Below, one piece after another: positions 46,750 to 55,425 of a stretch of DNA of 64,000 nt. The notes beneath the pieces were generated by a model that worked only from the letters and a program-made list of their open reading frames with translations, made no database searches and had not been told where the DNA came from. Positions within the stretch are counted from its first letter, which is position 1. Each line of letters starts with the position of its first letter. A program made the position numbers and the translations under genes. Source of the DNA: Pseudomonadota bacterium (lineage in GTDB: Bacteria; Pseudomonadota; Alphaproteobacteria; Rhizobiales; Hyphomicrobiaceae). The stretch covers positions 3,663-67,662 of the forward strand of contig JAEXXM010000042.1 of assembly GCA_023405815.1 (NCBI GenBank), read 5' to 3'.

Positions 46750-47940
46750 ATGCTCGATGCTGCAGGGAATGGGGCGCAGGCTGTCGGGGTTGGCACCGTC
46801 AGCACGCCGGCGCCGCAATCAGGGTTCGCCCCTTGGAAGGACAAGGCCAAGCCGCCGATCGTGCGCTTCGAGAACGTGACCAAGCGGTTCGGCAGCTACA
46901 CCGCCGTCGACAACATCTCCCTCGACATCTACGAGCGCGAGTTCTTCGCACTTCTCGGCCCCTCGGGCTGCGGAAAGACGACGCTCCTGCGCATGCTCGC
47001 CGGCTTCGAGAAGCCGACCGAGGGGCGCATCATCGTCAACGGCAAGGACACCACAGGCATGGCGCCCTACGAGCGTAAGGGCGTCAACATGATGTTCCAG
47101 TCCTACGCGCTCTTCCCGCACATGACGGTCGAGCGCAACATCGGCTTCGGACTGCGGCAGGAAGGGATGCCGAAGGACGAGATCGAGGCCCGCGTCGCCG
47201 AGGCGATGGCGATGGTCGAGCTCGGCAAGTTCGCCAAGCGCAAACCGCACCAGCTTTCAGGCGGCCAGCAGCAGCGCGTCGCACTCGCCCGCGCCATCGC
47301 CAAGAAGCCGCGCATCATGCTGCTCGACGAGCCGCTCGGCGCCCTCGACAAGAAGCTGCGCAACCAGGCTCAGTTCGAGCTGATGCGCATCCAGGAGAGC
47401 ACGGGCACGACATTCATCATCGTCACCCACGACCAGGAGGAGGCGATGACGGTCGCGAGCCGCATCGCCGTCATGGACCACGGCAAGCTGGTGCAGGTGT
47501 CGACGCCGGGCGAGATCTACGAGGCACCCCAGTCGCGCTACGTCGCCGAGTTCATCGGCGAGGTGAACCTGCTCGAAGGCAAGGTGCAGAGCGTCGGAGC
47601 CGGCGTCGTCGACATCGCCTGGGCCGCGGACGGCTCGACCTTCAAGGCGCGGACATCGGAGAATCTGGCCAAGGACCAGCAGGTATGGCTGGCCCTGCGC
47701 CCGGAGAAGATTCGCGTCTCGCTCGATAAGCCCGCCCATGCGGGCAACGTCATCGCCGGCAAGGTGATCGACATCGGCTACCTCGGATCGATCACGCACT
47801 ACCATGTGCGCCTTGCCTCGGGACAGAAGGTGACGGCGCTGCGCGCCAACGCCGCCCATGCTGTCGAACGCACCGTCAACTGGGATGACGACGTGTGGCT
47901 CGAATGGCCGTCCGATGCCGGGATCGTTTTGACGCGCTGA
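46750..47940 (+). CDS. potG: Polyamine ABC transporter ATP-binding protein
   Basis: A 396-residue ATPase of the PotA/PotG type. Walker A is GPSGCGKTT, the signature LSGGQQQRVALARA, Walker B IMLLDEPLGALD with the switch histidine in IVTHDQEEA, and a C-terminal TOBE domain starts near residue 285. It drives import through PotHI. ATG 46750 is preferred over a TTG at 46735. The first 35 residues form an extra N-terminal segment before the domain. It is co-directional with potF. Confidence 0.95.
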   Translation: MLDAAGNGAQAVGVGTVSTPAPQSGFAPWKDKAKPPIVRFENVTKRFGSYTAVDNISLDIYEREFFALLGPSGCGKTTLLRMLAGFEKPTEGRIIVNGKDTTGMAPYERKGVNMMFQSYALFPHMTVERNIGFGLRQEGMPKDEIEARVAEAMAMVELGKFAKRKPHQLSGGQQQRVALARAIAKKPRIMLLDEPLGALDKKLRNQAQFELMRIQESTGTTFIIVTHDQEEAMTVASRIAVMDHGKLVQVSTPGEIYEAPQSRYVAEFIGEVNLLEGKVQSVGAGVVDIAWAADGSTFKARTSENLAKDQQVWLALRPEKIRVSLDKPAHAGNVIAGKVIDIGYLGSITHYHVRLASGQKVTALRANAAHAVERTVNWDDDVWLEWPSDAGIVLTR

Positions 47941-47990
47941 TGTTGCGGGCCGGACATGTCCGGCCGATTGTCTGCTGAAAGAGAAGCTCG

Positions 47991-48881
47991 ATGCGCCGCT
48001 GGTACCTGATCGCAGTTCCCTACATCTGGCTGCTCGTGTTCTTCCTCATCCCGTTCCTGATCGTCTTCAAGATATCCTTCTCGCAGACCGCGTTGGCGAT
48101 CCCGCCCTACACGCCCCTGTTCGACATCTCGCGCGGATGGGAAGGCGTGCAGGACTTCCTCTCGCACCTCAGCTTCGACAACTATCGCTTCATCTTCGGC
48201 GATGCGCTGTACGTCAACGCGTACATATCGAGCCTCAAGATTGCATCCATCTCGACCTTCCTCACCCTGCTCGTCGCCTACCCCATCGCCTACGGCATGG
48301 CGCGTGCGCCCAAGGAGTGGCAGCCGACGCTGGTGATGCTGGTGATCCTGCCCTTCTGGACCTCCTTCTTGATCCGCGTCTACGCCTGGATCGGCATCCT
48401 CAAGAAGGAGGGCTTGCTCAATCTCGCCTTGATGAACCTGGGGCTCATCAGCGAGCCGCTGACCATCATGAATACGACGACCGCCGTCTACATCGGCATC
48501 GTCTATTCGTACCTGCCGTTCATGATCCTGCCGCTCTATGCGAGCCTCGAGAAGATCAACCCCGCTCTGCTCGAGGCGGCGGCCGACCTCGGCTCGCCGC
48601 CGATACGATCGTTCTGGCAGGTGACCTTCCCGCTCTCGCTCCCCGGCATCATCGCCGGCTGCTTCCTCGTCTTCATTCCCGCGATGGGTGAGTTCGTCAT
48701 CCCCGACTTGCTGGGTGGCTCCGAGACGCTGATGATCGGCAAGACCCTGTGGAGTGAATTCTTCGCCAACCGCGATTGGCCGGTGTCGTCGGCGGTCGCC
48801 GTGGTGTTGCTGCTCGTGCTCGTCATCCCCATCGTGCTGTTCCAGCGCAATCAGCAGCTGCAGAGGGAGAAGGGGGTATGA
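47991..48881 (+). CDS. potH: Polyamine ABC transporter permease, PotH type
   Basis: A 296-residue inner-membrane permease with six predicted helices. The EAA loop that docks the ATPase is LEAAADLGSPPIRSFWQVTFPLSLPGI. The periplasmic loop between helices 1 and 2 is large, as in PotB/PotH. Its stop overlaps the potI start (ATGA), so the two permeases are translationally coupled and probably form a heterodimer. Confidence 0.95.
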   Translation: MRRWYLIAVPYIWLLVFFLIPFLIVFKISFSQTALAIPPYTPLFDISRGWEGVQDFLSHLSFDNYRFIFGDALYVNAYISSLKIASISTFLTLLVAYPIAYGMARAPKEWQPTLVMLVILPFWTSFLIRVYAWIGILKKEGLLNLALMNLGLISEPLTIMNTTTAVYIGIVYSYLPFMILPLYASLEKINPALLEAAADLGSPPIRSFWQVTFPLSLPGIIAGCFLVFIPAMGEFVIPDLLGGSETLMIGKTLWSEFFANRDWPVSSAVAVVLLLVLVIPIVLFQRNQQLQREKGV

Positions 48882-49693
48882 AGGGGCGCTTCTCGTACTT
48901 CAACGCGACGTCGATCGGGCTCGGCTTCGCATTCCTCTATATCCCGATCCTGCTCCTCGTCATCTACAGCTTCAATGAATCGAAGCTCGTCACCGTGTGG
49001 GGCGGCTGGTCGACGAAGTGGTACGCCCACCTCTTGACCAACGAGGGCCTTCTCAACGCCGCATGGGTCACGCTCCGCGTCGCCGTACTCTCGGCGACCT
49101 TCGCCACCATCCTCGGGACCATGGCGGCCATCGTGCTGGTGCGCATGGGCGTCTTCCGCGGCCGCACGCTGTTCTCCGGCATGATCTTCGCGCCGCTCGT
49201 GATGCCGGAGGTGATTACCGGTCTTTCGCTTCTGCTCTTGTTCGTGGCCATCGGCTTCGACCGCGGTTTCTGGACCATCACCATCGCGCACATCACGTTC
49301 TCCATGTGCTACGCGGCCGTCGTCGTCCAGGCGCGCCTCTTCGATTTCGACAAATCGGTCGAGGAAGCGGCGATGGACCTCGGTGCAACGCCGGTTCGCA
49401 CCTTCTTCCAGGTTACGCTGCCGATCATCGCCCCGTCGGTGGTCTCTGCCTGGCTGCTGTCGTTCACGCTCTCGCTCGACGACCTCGTCATCTCGAGCTT
49501 TACGACCGGCCCTGGCGCCACCACATTGCCGATGAAGATCTACAGCCAGGTTCGCCTCGGCGTGACACCGGAAATCAACGCGATCTCGACCATCCTCATC
49601 GGGATCGTCACGGTCGGCGTCCTCGTCGCCTCTTACACCTCCCGCCGGCAGGCGACGCGCGAGGAGCGTGAGCGTCGCGCGGCTGTGGCCTGA
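48878..49693 (+). CDS. potI: Polyamine ABC transporter permease, PotI type
   Basis: The partner permease of 271 residues, with six helices and the EAA loop VEEAAMDLGATPVRTFFQVTLPIIAP. The N-terminus LYIPILLLVIYSFNES is typical of PotC/PotI. The start overlaps the potH stop by four bases. The next gene, a PuuB-like oxidoreductase, begins about 70 bases later in the same direction, so uptake and the first oxidation are on one transcript. Confidence 0.95.
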   Translation: MKGRFSYFNATSIGLGFAFLYIPILLLVIYSFNESKLVTVWGGWSTKWYAHLLTNEGLLNAAWVTLRVAVLSATFATILGTMAAIVLVRMGVFRGRTLFSGMIFAPLVMPEVITGLSLLLLFVAIGFDRGFWTITIAHITFSMCYAAVVVQARLFDFDKSVEEAAMDLGATPVRTFFQVTLPIIAPSVVSAWLLSFTLSLDDLVISSFTTGPGATTLPMKIYSQVRLGVTPEINAISTILIGIVTVGVLVASYTSRRQATREERERRAAVA

Positions 49694-49763
49694 AGAAGAA
49701 CAACAACCAGTGCCTCGACTGCCCGCATACCCAGGCGCGGGCTCGAGGCTGCAGGAGCCCAGC

Positions 49764-51038
49764 ATGTCCCCCGACAAGGCCGAGACCTATTACTCGGCAA
49801 CGGCCAACGATCCGACGCGCTACCCAAAGCTCGTCGGCCCCGTGCGTGCCGACGTATGCATCATCGGCGGCGGCTTCTCCGGCGTCGCGACGGCGCTGAC
49901 CCTCGCCGAGCGCGGCCGATCGGTCGTCCTGCTTGAATCAGGACGCCTCGGCAACGCCGCCTCGGGTCGCAACGGCGGCCAGATGATCGCCGGCATCAGC
50001 GGCGAGGGGACCGTCAAGCGCCAGCTCGGCGCAGCGGGCGCTCGTCTGCTGGAAGACATCCGCTATCGCGGCATCGAGATCATCGAGGAGCGCGTCCGCA
50101 AGTACTCGATCGCCTGTGACCTGAAGCACGGCTGGGTCGAGGCGGCCGTGCGGCCGAGCCACATGAAGGCGCTGACCGCCTACTACGAGGACCGCGTCGC
50201 ACTCGGCGAGGGCGACCATCTCTCCCTCTTCGGCGCCGATGAATGCGAAAGCATCGTCGGCACCGACATCTACTGCGGTGGTTTCATTGACCGGCGCAGC
50301 GGACACCTGCACCCGCTCAACCTCGTGCTGGGCGAGGCCCGCGCCGCCGCGGGTCTCGGCGCCCGCATCTTCGAAGACTCGTGCGCGCTCGAGTTGACTG
50401 GAGGCGCGCGCCCGCGCGTGCTCACCGCATCAGGAAGCGTCGAGGCCGACAGCGTCGTGCTGGCCGGAAACACCGATCACAAGTTCGACCGCGGCCCGCT
50501 ACTCGGCGTCCAGCTGCCCATCGGCAGCTACATCATCGCCACCGAGCCACTCGAGCCCGGGCTCGCCGCCAAGATCAACCCGCACGACTACGCCATCGCC
50601 GACAGCAACATCGTCGTCGACTACTACCGCATGTCGGCCGACCATCGCGTGCTGTTCGGCGGCCGCTGCAACTATTCCAACCGCGATCCGCAGGATCTCG
50701 TCGCCACCATGCGCCCGCGCCTCGCGAAGGTTTATCCGCGCCTCAAGGACGTGCGCATCGACTTCGCCTGGGGCGGCCGGCTCGGTCTCACCATCAACCG
50801 CGCACCCGCGATCGGCACGTTGGAGCCGAACGTCTACTACATGGAAGGCTTCGTCGGGCAGGGCGTCGCCACATCGCACGTCGTCGCCGAGATCATCTCC
50901 GATGCCGTGTGCGGTACGACCGAGAAGTTCGATCTCTTCTCCCGCATCCGCCACGTGCGTCTGCCTATCGGCGAATGGGCCGGCAACCAGCTCCTCGCCC
51001 TCGGCATGCTCTACTACCGCATGCGCGATCTGCTCTAG
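49764..51038 (+). CDS. puuB: Gamma-glutamylputrescine oxidase-like FAD oxidoreductase
   Basis: A 424-residue FAD-dependent amine oxidase of the DadA/PuuB type. The ADP-binding motif is VCIIGGGFSGVATALTLAERG near residue 30, followed by the GNAASGRNGGQM stretch typical of this group and the C-terminal FAD motif YYMEGFVGQGVATSHVVAE. In the Puu pathway it oxidises gamma-glutamylputrescine to the aldehyde for PuuC. ATG 49764 has AGGAG seven bases upstream. It is the last gene of the pot unit and faces the gabT end across a palindromic repeat. Confidence 0.9.
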   Translation: MSPDKAETYYSATANDPTRYPKLVGPVRADVCIIGGGFSGVATALTLAERGRSVVLLESGRLGNAASGRNGGQMIAGISGEGTVKRQLGAAGARLLEDIRYRGIEIIEERVRKYSIACDLKHGWVEAAVRPSHMKALTAYYEDRVALGEGDHLSLFGADECESIVGTDIYCGGFIDRRSGHLHPLNLVLGEARAAAGLGARIFEDSCALELTGGARPRVLTASGSVEADSVVLAGNTDHKFDRGPLLGVQLPIGSYIIATEPLEPGLAAKINPHDYAIADSNIVVDYYRMSADHRVLFGGRCNYSNRDPQDLVATMRPRLAKVYPRLKDVRIDFAWGGRLGLTINRAPAIGTLEPNVYYMEGFVGQGVATSHVVAEIISDAVCGTTEKFDLFSRIRHVRLPIGEWAGNQLLALGMLYYRMRDLL

Positions 51039-51062
51039 CGCAATCCACCCGAGGCAATCTTG

Positions 51063-51151
51063 TCATCCCGGGGCTTGTCCCCGGGATCCATCCTGCCGAA
51101 GCTCGGAGCCAAGTTTCTGGCTGGATCCCGGCAATAAATGCCGGGATGACA
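51063..51151. repeat. Intergenic palindromic repeat, copy 3
   Basis: Begins TCATCCCGGGG and ends CCGGGATGACA. Two hairpins: ATCCCGGGG/CCCCGGGAT (51065-51087) and ATCCCGGC/GCCGGGAT (51125-51147). It is the best preserved of the three copies. It sits between the converging puuB and gabT stop codons and could terminate both transcripts. Confidence 0.78.
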
Positions 51152-51178
51152 ATGTACCGTGTGGGCGAGCGACGGTGC

Positions 51179-52465
51179 CTAAGCCACGGCCTCGGCGAGG
51201 CTCTTGGCGAACAGGTCCATGCCCTCGCGTACGATCTCCTCGCTCGCGGTGAGCGGAGCCAGGAACCGAATGACATTGCCGTAGGTGCCGCAGGCGAGCA
51301 GGATCAGCCCGTTGGCATTGGCGGTCTTCATCAGCCGCTGCGTCAGCTCCGCGTCCGGCTGGTGCGGGTCCCCGTCTTTGACGAGCTCGATCGCGCACAT
51401 CGCGCCGAGCCCACGCACGTCGCCGATGCACTTGAAGTTGGATTTTTCCTTCAGCTCGCTGCAGCGATCGAGAATGATGCGACCGATGGCGTTGGCCCGC
51501 TCGCACAGGCCTTCGTCTTCGATCACGTCGAGCACCGCATGCGCCGCCGCGCACGCGACCGGGCTTCCCGCATAGGTGCCGCCGAGGCCGCCGGGCGGCG
51601 AGGCATCCATCACGTCGGCGCGACCGACGATGGCCGAAAGCGGAAAGCCTCCCGCAAGGCCCTTTGCCAACGTCACGACGTCGGCCCTGATGTCCGTATG
51701 GTCGAGTGCGAACATTCTTCCGGTGCGCGCAAACCCGGTCTGGATCTCGTCAGCGATGAGTAGAATGCCGTGCTGATCGCATATCGAACGCAGCGCGCGC
51801 AGGAACTCCACGGGCGCGCGGTAGAAGCCGCCTTCGCCTTGCACCGGCTCGATGATGATCGCCGCGATGCTCGACGGGTCCGCCGTATACTTGAACAGCG
51901 CCCGCAGCGCACCGAGGCTCTCCTCGCTGCTGACGCCATGATAGGTGTTGGGAAACGCGATGTTGTAGACGTCGGACGGGAACGGCCCGAACCCTTTCTT
52001 GTAGGGCACCACCTTTCCCGTCAGCGCCATGCCCATGAGCGTGCGCCCGTGGAAGCCGCCGCTGAACGAGACGATCCCAGGGCGCCCCGTGTAGGCGCGC
52101 GCCACCTTCACCGCATTCTCGACCGCCTCCGCGCCCGTCGACAGAAACAGCGTCTTCGCCGGCTTCGTTACCGGCGCGATGGCGTTGAGGCGCTCAGCCA
52201 ACCGAACGTAGGTCTCGTATGGCGTCACCTGGAAGCAGACGTGCGAGAACGCTTTCAGCTGCTCCTCGACCGCGGCGATCACCTTCGGATGCTGGTGGCC
52301 CGTGTTGACCACCGCAATGCCCGCGGCGAAGTCAACGTAGCGACGCCCGTCCTCGTCCCAGAGTTCGGCATTCTTGGCGCGCTTCGCATAGATCGTGGTC
52401 GCGTTGGAAACACCGCGGGCTACGGCCTGCGCGCGACGTTCATGCAACTCGGATGAGGTGGTCAT
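51179..52465 (-). CDS. gabT: 4-aminobutyrate transaminase
   Basis: GabT moves the amino group of GABA to 2-oxoglutarate, giving succinate semialdehyde. It is a class III PLP aminotransferase of 428 residues, with the PLP pocket STGAEAVENAVKVARAYTGR, the aspartate in LLIADEIQTGFARTG and the PLP lysine in VTLAKGLAGGFPLSA. ATG 52465 starts the normal N-terminus MTTSSELHERRAQAV. It is the last gene of the leftward operon after the PuuC-like dehydrogenase (32-base gap). It would deaminate GABA produced from putrescine. Confidence 0.95.
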   Translation of the reverse strand: MTTSSELHERRAQAVARGVSNATTIYAKRAKNAELWDEDGRRYVDFAAGIAVVNTGHQHPKVIAAVEEQLKAFSHVCFQVTPYETYVRLAERLNAIAPVTKPAKTLFLSTGAEAVENAVKVARAYTGRPGIVSFSGGFHGRTLMGMALTGKVVPYKKGFGPFPSDVYNIAFPNTYHGVSSEESLGALRALFKYTADPSSIAAIIIEPVQGEGGFYRAPVEFLRALRSICDQHGILLIADEIQTGFARTGRMFALDHTDIRADVVTLAKGLAGGFPLSAIVGRADVMDASPPGGLGGTYAGSPVACAAAHAVLDVIEDEGLCERANAIGRIILDRCSELKEKSNFKCIGDVRGLGAMCAIELVKDGDPHQPDAELTQRLMKTANANGLILLACGTYGNVIRFLAPLTASEEIVREGMDLFAKSLAEAVA

Positions 52466-52497
52466 GTCGGAACCTGCCTGGGTGCGATAGTCCGCCG

Positions 52498-53988
52498 TCA
52501 GCGGAACGTGATCGATACGGCTTTGAGGTCGGCGTACTTGTGCAGCGCGTGCAGCGAGCGGTCGCGCCCGAACCCGGACTGCTTGAAGCCGCCGAACGGC
52601 ATGGTGATGTCGCAGGCGTCCCAGCCGTTGACCCACACGAGCCCGGCCTTGATGTCGCGCGCAGCGCGATGTGCGAGGGTAACGTCGCGCGTCCACAAGC
52701 CGGCGGCAAGACCGTAGACGGTGGAGTTGGCAAGCTTGAAAGCCTCATCGGCACCGGCGAACTCCGTGATCGCCAGCACCGGGCCGAACACTTCCTCGCG
52801 CGCGATCTTCGCTTCCGGCGAGACGCTGTCGAACACTGTCGGTTCGACGTAGAAACCGCCGCTGTCGGCGCGCGCCCGCTTTCCGCCCAGCCGTAGCTCG
52901 GCTCCGTCCTGCCCCGCGCTGTCGATGTAGCGCAGCACCGTCTTCATCTGCTCTTCGGAGACGACCGCGCCGAAGTTGGTCTTCGGCTCCAAGGGGTCGC
53001 CGGGAACGATCTCCCGCGCGCGCCTCAGAACCTCGTCGAGGAAAGCATCCTTGATGCTGTCCTCGACCAGCAGCCTCGAGGCCGCCGTGCACACCTCGCC
53101 CTGATTGTAGAAGATGCCCCATGCCGCGTGCGTCGCGGCGACATCGAGGGCAGGGCAGTCCGCGAACACGATCTGCGGAGATTTGCCGCCGAGCTCCAGG
53201 CTCACGCGCTTGAGGTTGCTTTGCCCCGAGTACTGCATCAGCAGCCGGCCGACAGAGCCGGAGCCCGTGAACGCGATCATGTCGACGTCCATGTGCAGCG
53301 CCAGCGCCTTCCCGGCCGTCTCGCCGAAACCCGGGACCACATTCAGCACGCCCGGCGGAAGCCCAGCTTCGAGCGCCAGCTCGCCGAGCTTCAACGCCGT
53401 CATCGGCGACTGCTCGGCCGGCTTCAGCACCATGGAGTTGCCCATGGCGAGCGCCGGCGCGACCTTCCAGATCGCCATCATCAACGGGAAGTTCCACGGC
53501 ACGATGGCGCCGATGACGCCCAGCGGCTCGTGTACGACGTACGAGAACCGATCGGGCGCCTGCGGACCGACCTCGCCATAGACCTTGTCCAGCGCCTCCG
53601 CGTAGTAGCGCAGCGTGCGGATCGAATTGGGCACGTCGCCAGCGAGCGCGTCGCGGATCGGTTTGCCGACGTCGAGGCTTTCGAGCACAGCCAGCGTCTC
53701 TGCGTCCCGCTCCATGAGATCGGCGAGCTTGAACAGGATGCGCTTCTTCTCGCGGTAGTGCAGGTTGCGCCAGCGGCCGTCCTCGAACGCCGCGCGCGCC
53801 GAGCGAACTGCGGCGTCGATATCCTCCGCCTCACACGCGGAGACTTGGTTGAGCACCGTGCCATCGCGCGGCGTCACGTTGGCGAACGTCTTGCCGGAAA
53901 CGCTCTGGCGCTTCTTGCCGTCGATGATCGCGAGACCGGGCAGCTCGATGCTGCCCGCGACCTTCTCGAAATGCTGCAGCGAGGTCAT
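52498..53988 (-). CDS. puuC: Aldehyde dehydrogenase, gamma-glutamyl-gamma-aminobutyraldehyde type
   Basis: A 496-residue NAD(P)-dependent aldehyde dehydrogenase. The catalytic cysteine lies in YNQGEVCTAASR and the general-base glutamate in SLELGGKSPQIV. The cofactor-binding VPWNFPLMMAIWKVAPALA and the FTGSGSVGR motif are in place. By position next to PuuA-, PuuB- and GabT-like genes it should oxidise gamma-glutamyl-aminobutyraldehyde and/or aminobutyraldehyde from the transaminase route. It starts 8 bases after the second ligase gene ends, so it is co-transcribed. Confidence 0.93.
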   Translation of the reverse strand: MTSLQHFEKVAGSIELPGLAIIDGKKRQSVSGKTFANVTPRDGTVLNQVSACEAEDIDAAVRSARAAFEDGRWRNLHYREKKRILFKLADLMERDAETLAVLESLDVGKPIRDALAGDVPNSIRTLRYYAEALDKVYGEVGPQAPDRFSYVVHEPLGVIGAIVPWNFPLMMAIWKVAPALAMGNSMVLKPAEQSPMTALKLGELALEAGLPPGVLNVVPGFGETAGKALALHMDVDMIAFTGSGSVGRLLMQYSGQSNLKRVSLELGGKSPQIVFADCPALDVAATHAAWGIFYNQGEVCTAASRLLVEDSIKDAFLDEVLRRAREIVPGDPLEPKTNFGAVVSEEQMKTVLRYIDSAGQDGAELRLGGKRARADSGGFYVEPTVFDSVSPEAKIAREEVFGPVLAITEFAGADEAFKLANSTVYGLAAGLWTRDVTLAHRAARDIKAGLVWVNGWDACDITMPFGGFKQSGFGRDRSLHALHKYADLKAVSITFR

Positions 53989-53995
53989 GGGCTCC

Positions 53996-55345
53996 TCACG
54001 CGACGCGCGCGTACCAAAGATGATCGAGCGGCGTCACGATTCGCTCGAAGTTCCGCCGCTCCGTGTGCTTCAGGCGCGCAAAGACGTCCTGGAAGTCGGT
54101 GCCGAACGCCTGGCTGACGAACGGCGATTTCTCGAATAGCTCCAGCGCGCTGTTCCAGCTCGTCGGAAGCGACGGCGCGGCGAGCTCCTCGGCGTTGCCT
54201 TCCGCGGCAGGACCCGGATCGATCCTGTTCGCGATCCCGTGCTCGACACCGGCAAGGATGCCGGCAAGCACGAGGTACGGATTGGCACAGGCCCCGGCGA
54301 CGCGGTGCTCGACGCGCATCGCCTGCCCGCTGCAGCGCGGAATGCGCAGCGCCACCGTGCGGTTGTTGTAGCCCCAGTGGGCCGCGAGCGAGACATAGGC
54401 GCGTGGCACGTAGCGCCGATAAGCGTTGGCGGTCTGCGCCCATATCGCCATCAGGTCGGGCATCGTCTCGCGCAAGCCCCCGAGCGCATTGCGGAAGAGG
54501 TCTGAGATCGGCTCCCCGGCAAAGACGTTTCGGCCGCTCTCATCGCACAGACTGACGTGCACGTGCATGCCCGAGCCGGCCCAATCGTGGTGCGGCTTTG
54601 CCATGAAGGTGGCGTCGAGACGACGCGCCTTGGCCGCCGCCTTCACCGCCCGCTTCAGCAGCAGACCATCGAGCGCCGCGGCGACGACATCCTCTCGGTG
54701 CTTGAGGTTGATCTCGAACTGCCCTGGACCCGTCTCCTGCATCACGGCATCGACGGGCAACCCCTGCGCCGCTGCGATCTTGTAGATGTCGTCGATCAGC
54801 GGCCCGAGCTCGTCCATGTCCTCGAAGCCGAACGTCATGGGACGGTTCGGATCGTCGCACACGCCGTCCGGCATGTTGAGCGTGAACGCGCCGTCCGCGC
54901 CCTGCTTCGTCACGTAGAATTCAAGCTCCACCGCGGCAACCGGCTTGAGACCCGAACGGCCGAGGCGTGCCACCTGCTTTTCGAGAACGGTGCGCGGATC
55001 GAGATCGTCCGCCTCCTCGACCGCCATCACCGCCTGCGCGTGCCGGCCGTCGCCGACAGGGACCGGAACGAGGGTGCCCGAAAGGATGCGGCAGTGCAGA
55101 TCGGGATCGCCCGTCTCCCACAGCCGCCCTGTCTCCTCGACGCAGTTGCCGAGCGGGTCCATGATGAACACCGAGCCCGGCATCATCAGCCCGTTCTTCG
55201 CGATCCCAAGAAGGTCACCGCGCCGGAGGCGCTTGCCACGCGCTATCCCGTTCAGGTCGTAGATGAAGATGTCGATCCAATCGACCGTCGGATTGGCGTC
55301 CAGGAACGCGCGTGCCTCATCTTCGGTGAGCCTGCCGCTCGTCAT
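53996..55345 (-). CDS. Second glutamine synthetase-family amine ligase
   Basis: A 449-residue protein of the same GS/PuuA superfamily as the gene at 43.1 kb, but a distant paralogue. It has VELEFYVTK, GPGQFEINLKHRED, the ATP-site GSGMHVHVSLCDES and NRTVALRIPRCSGQAM with NPYLVLAGILAG. The N-terminal domain is a short beta-grasp. It probably glutamylates another amine (spermidine-type, ethanolamine or similar) or is a second putrescine ligase. It lies between the SpuC-like transaminase and puuC genes in one operon. Confidence 0.85.
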   Translation of the reverse strand: MTSGRLTEDEARAFLDANPTVDWIDIFIYDLNGIARGKRLRRGDLLGIAKNGLMMPGSVFIMDPLGNCVEETGRLWETGDPDLHCRILSGTLVPVPVGDGRHAQAVMAVEEADDLDPRTVLEKQVARLGRSGLKPVAAVELEFYVTKQGADGAFTLNMPDGVCDDPNRPMTFGFEDMDELGPLIDDIYKIAAAQGLPVDAVMQETGPGQFEINLKHREDVVAAALDGLLLKRAVKAAAKARRLDATFMAKPHHDWAGSGMHVHVSLCDESGRNVFAGEPISDLFRNALGGLRETMPDLMAIWAQTANAYRRYVPRAYVSLAAHWGYNNRTVALRIPRCSGQAMRVEHRVAGACANPYLVLAGILAGVEHGIANRIDPGPAAEGNAEELAAPSLPTSWNSALELFEKSPFVSQAFGTDFQDVFARLKHTERRNFERIVTPLDHLWYARVA

Positions 55346-55425
55346 CGATCAAAACCCTTTGGAGCCATGTCGCGCGGCTCGAGCGCAGCGCCGAGACGGG
55401 ACTGAATATTCGCGTAAGAACTGCA

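Noticed and set aside
50476..50486. GATCACAAG within the puuB-like gene as another GntR site
   Set aside because: Only half of the palindrome is present and it lies inside coding sequence.
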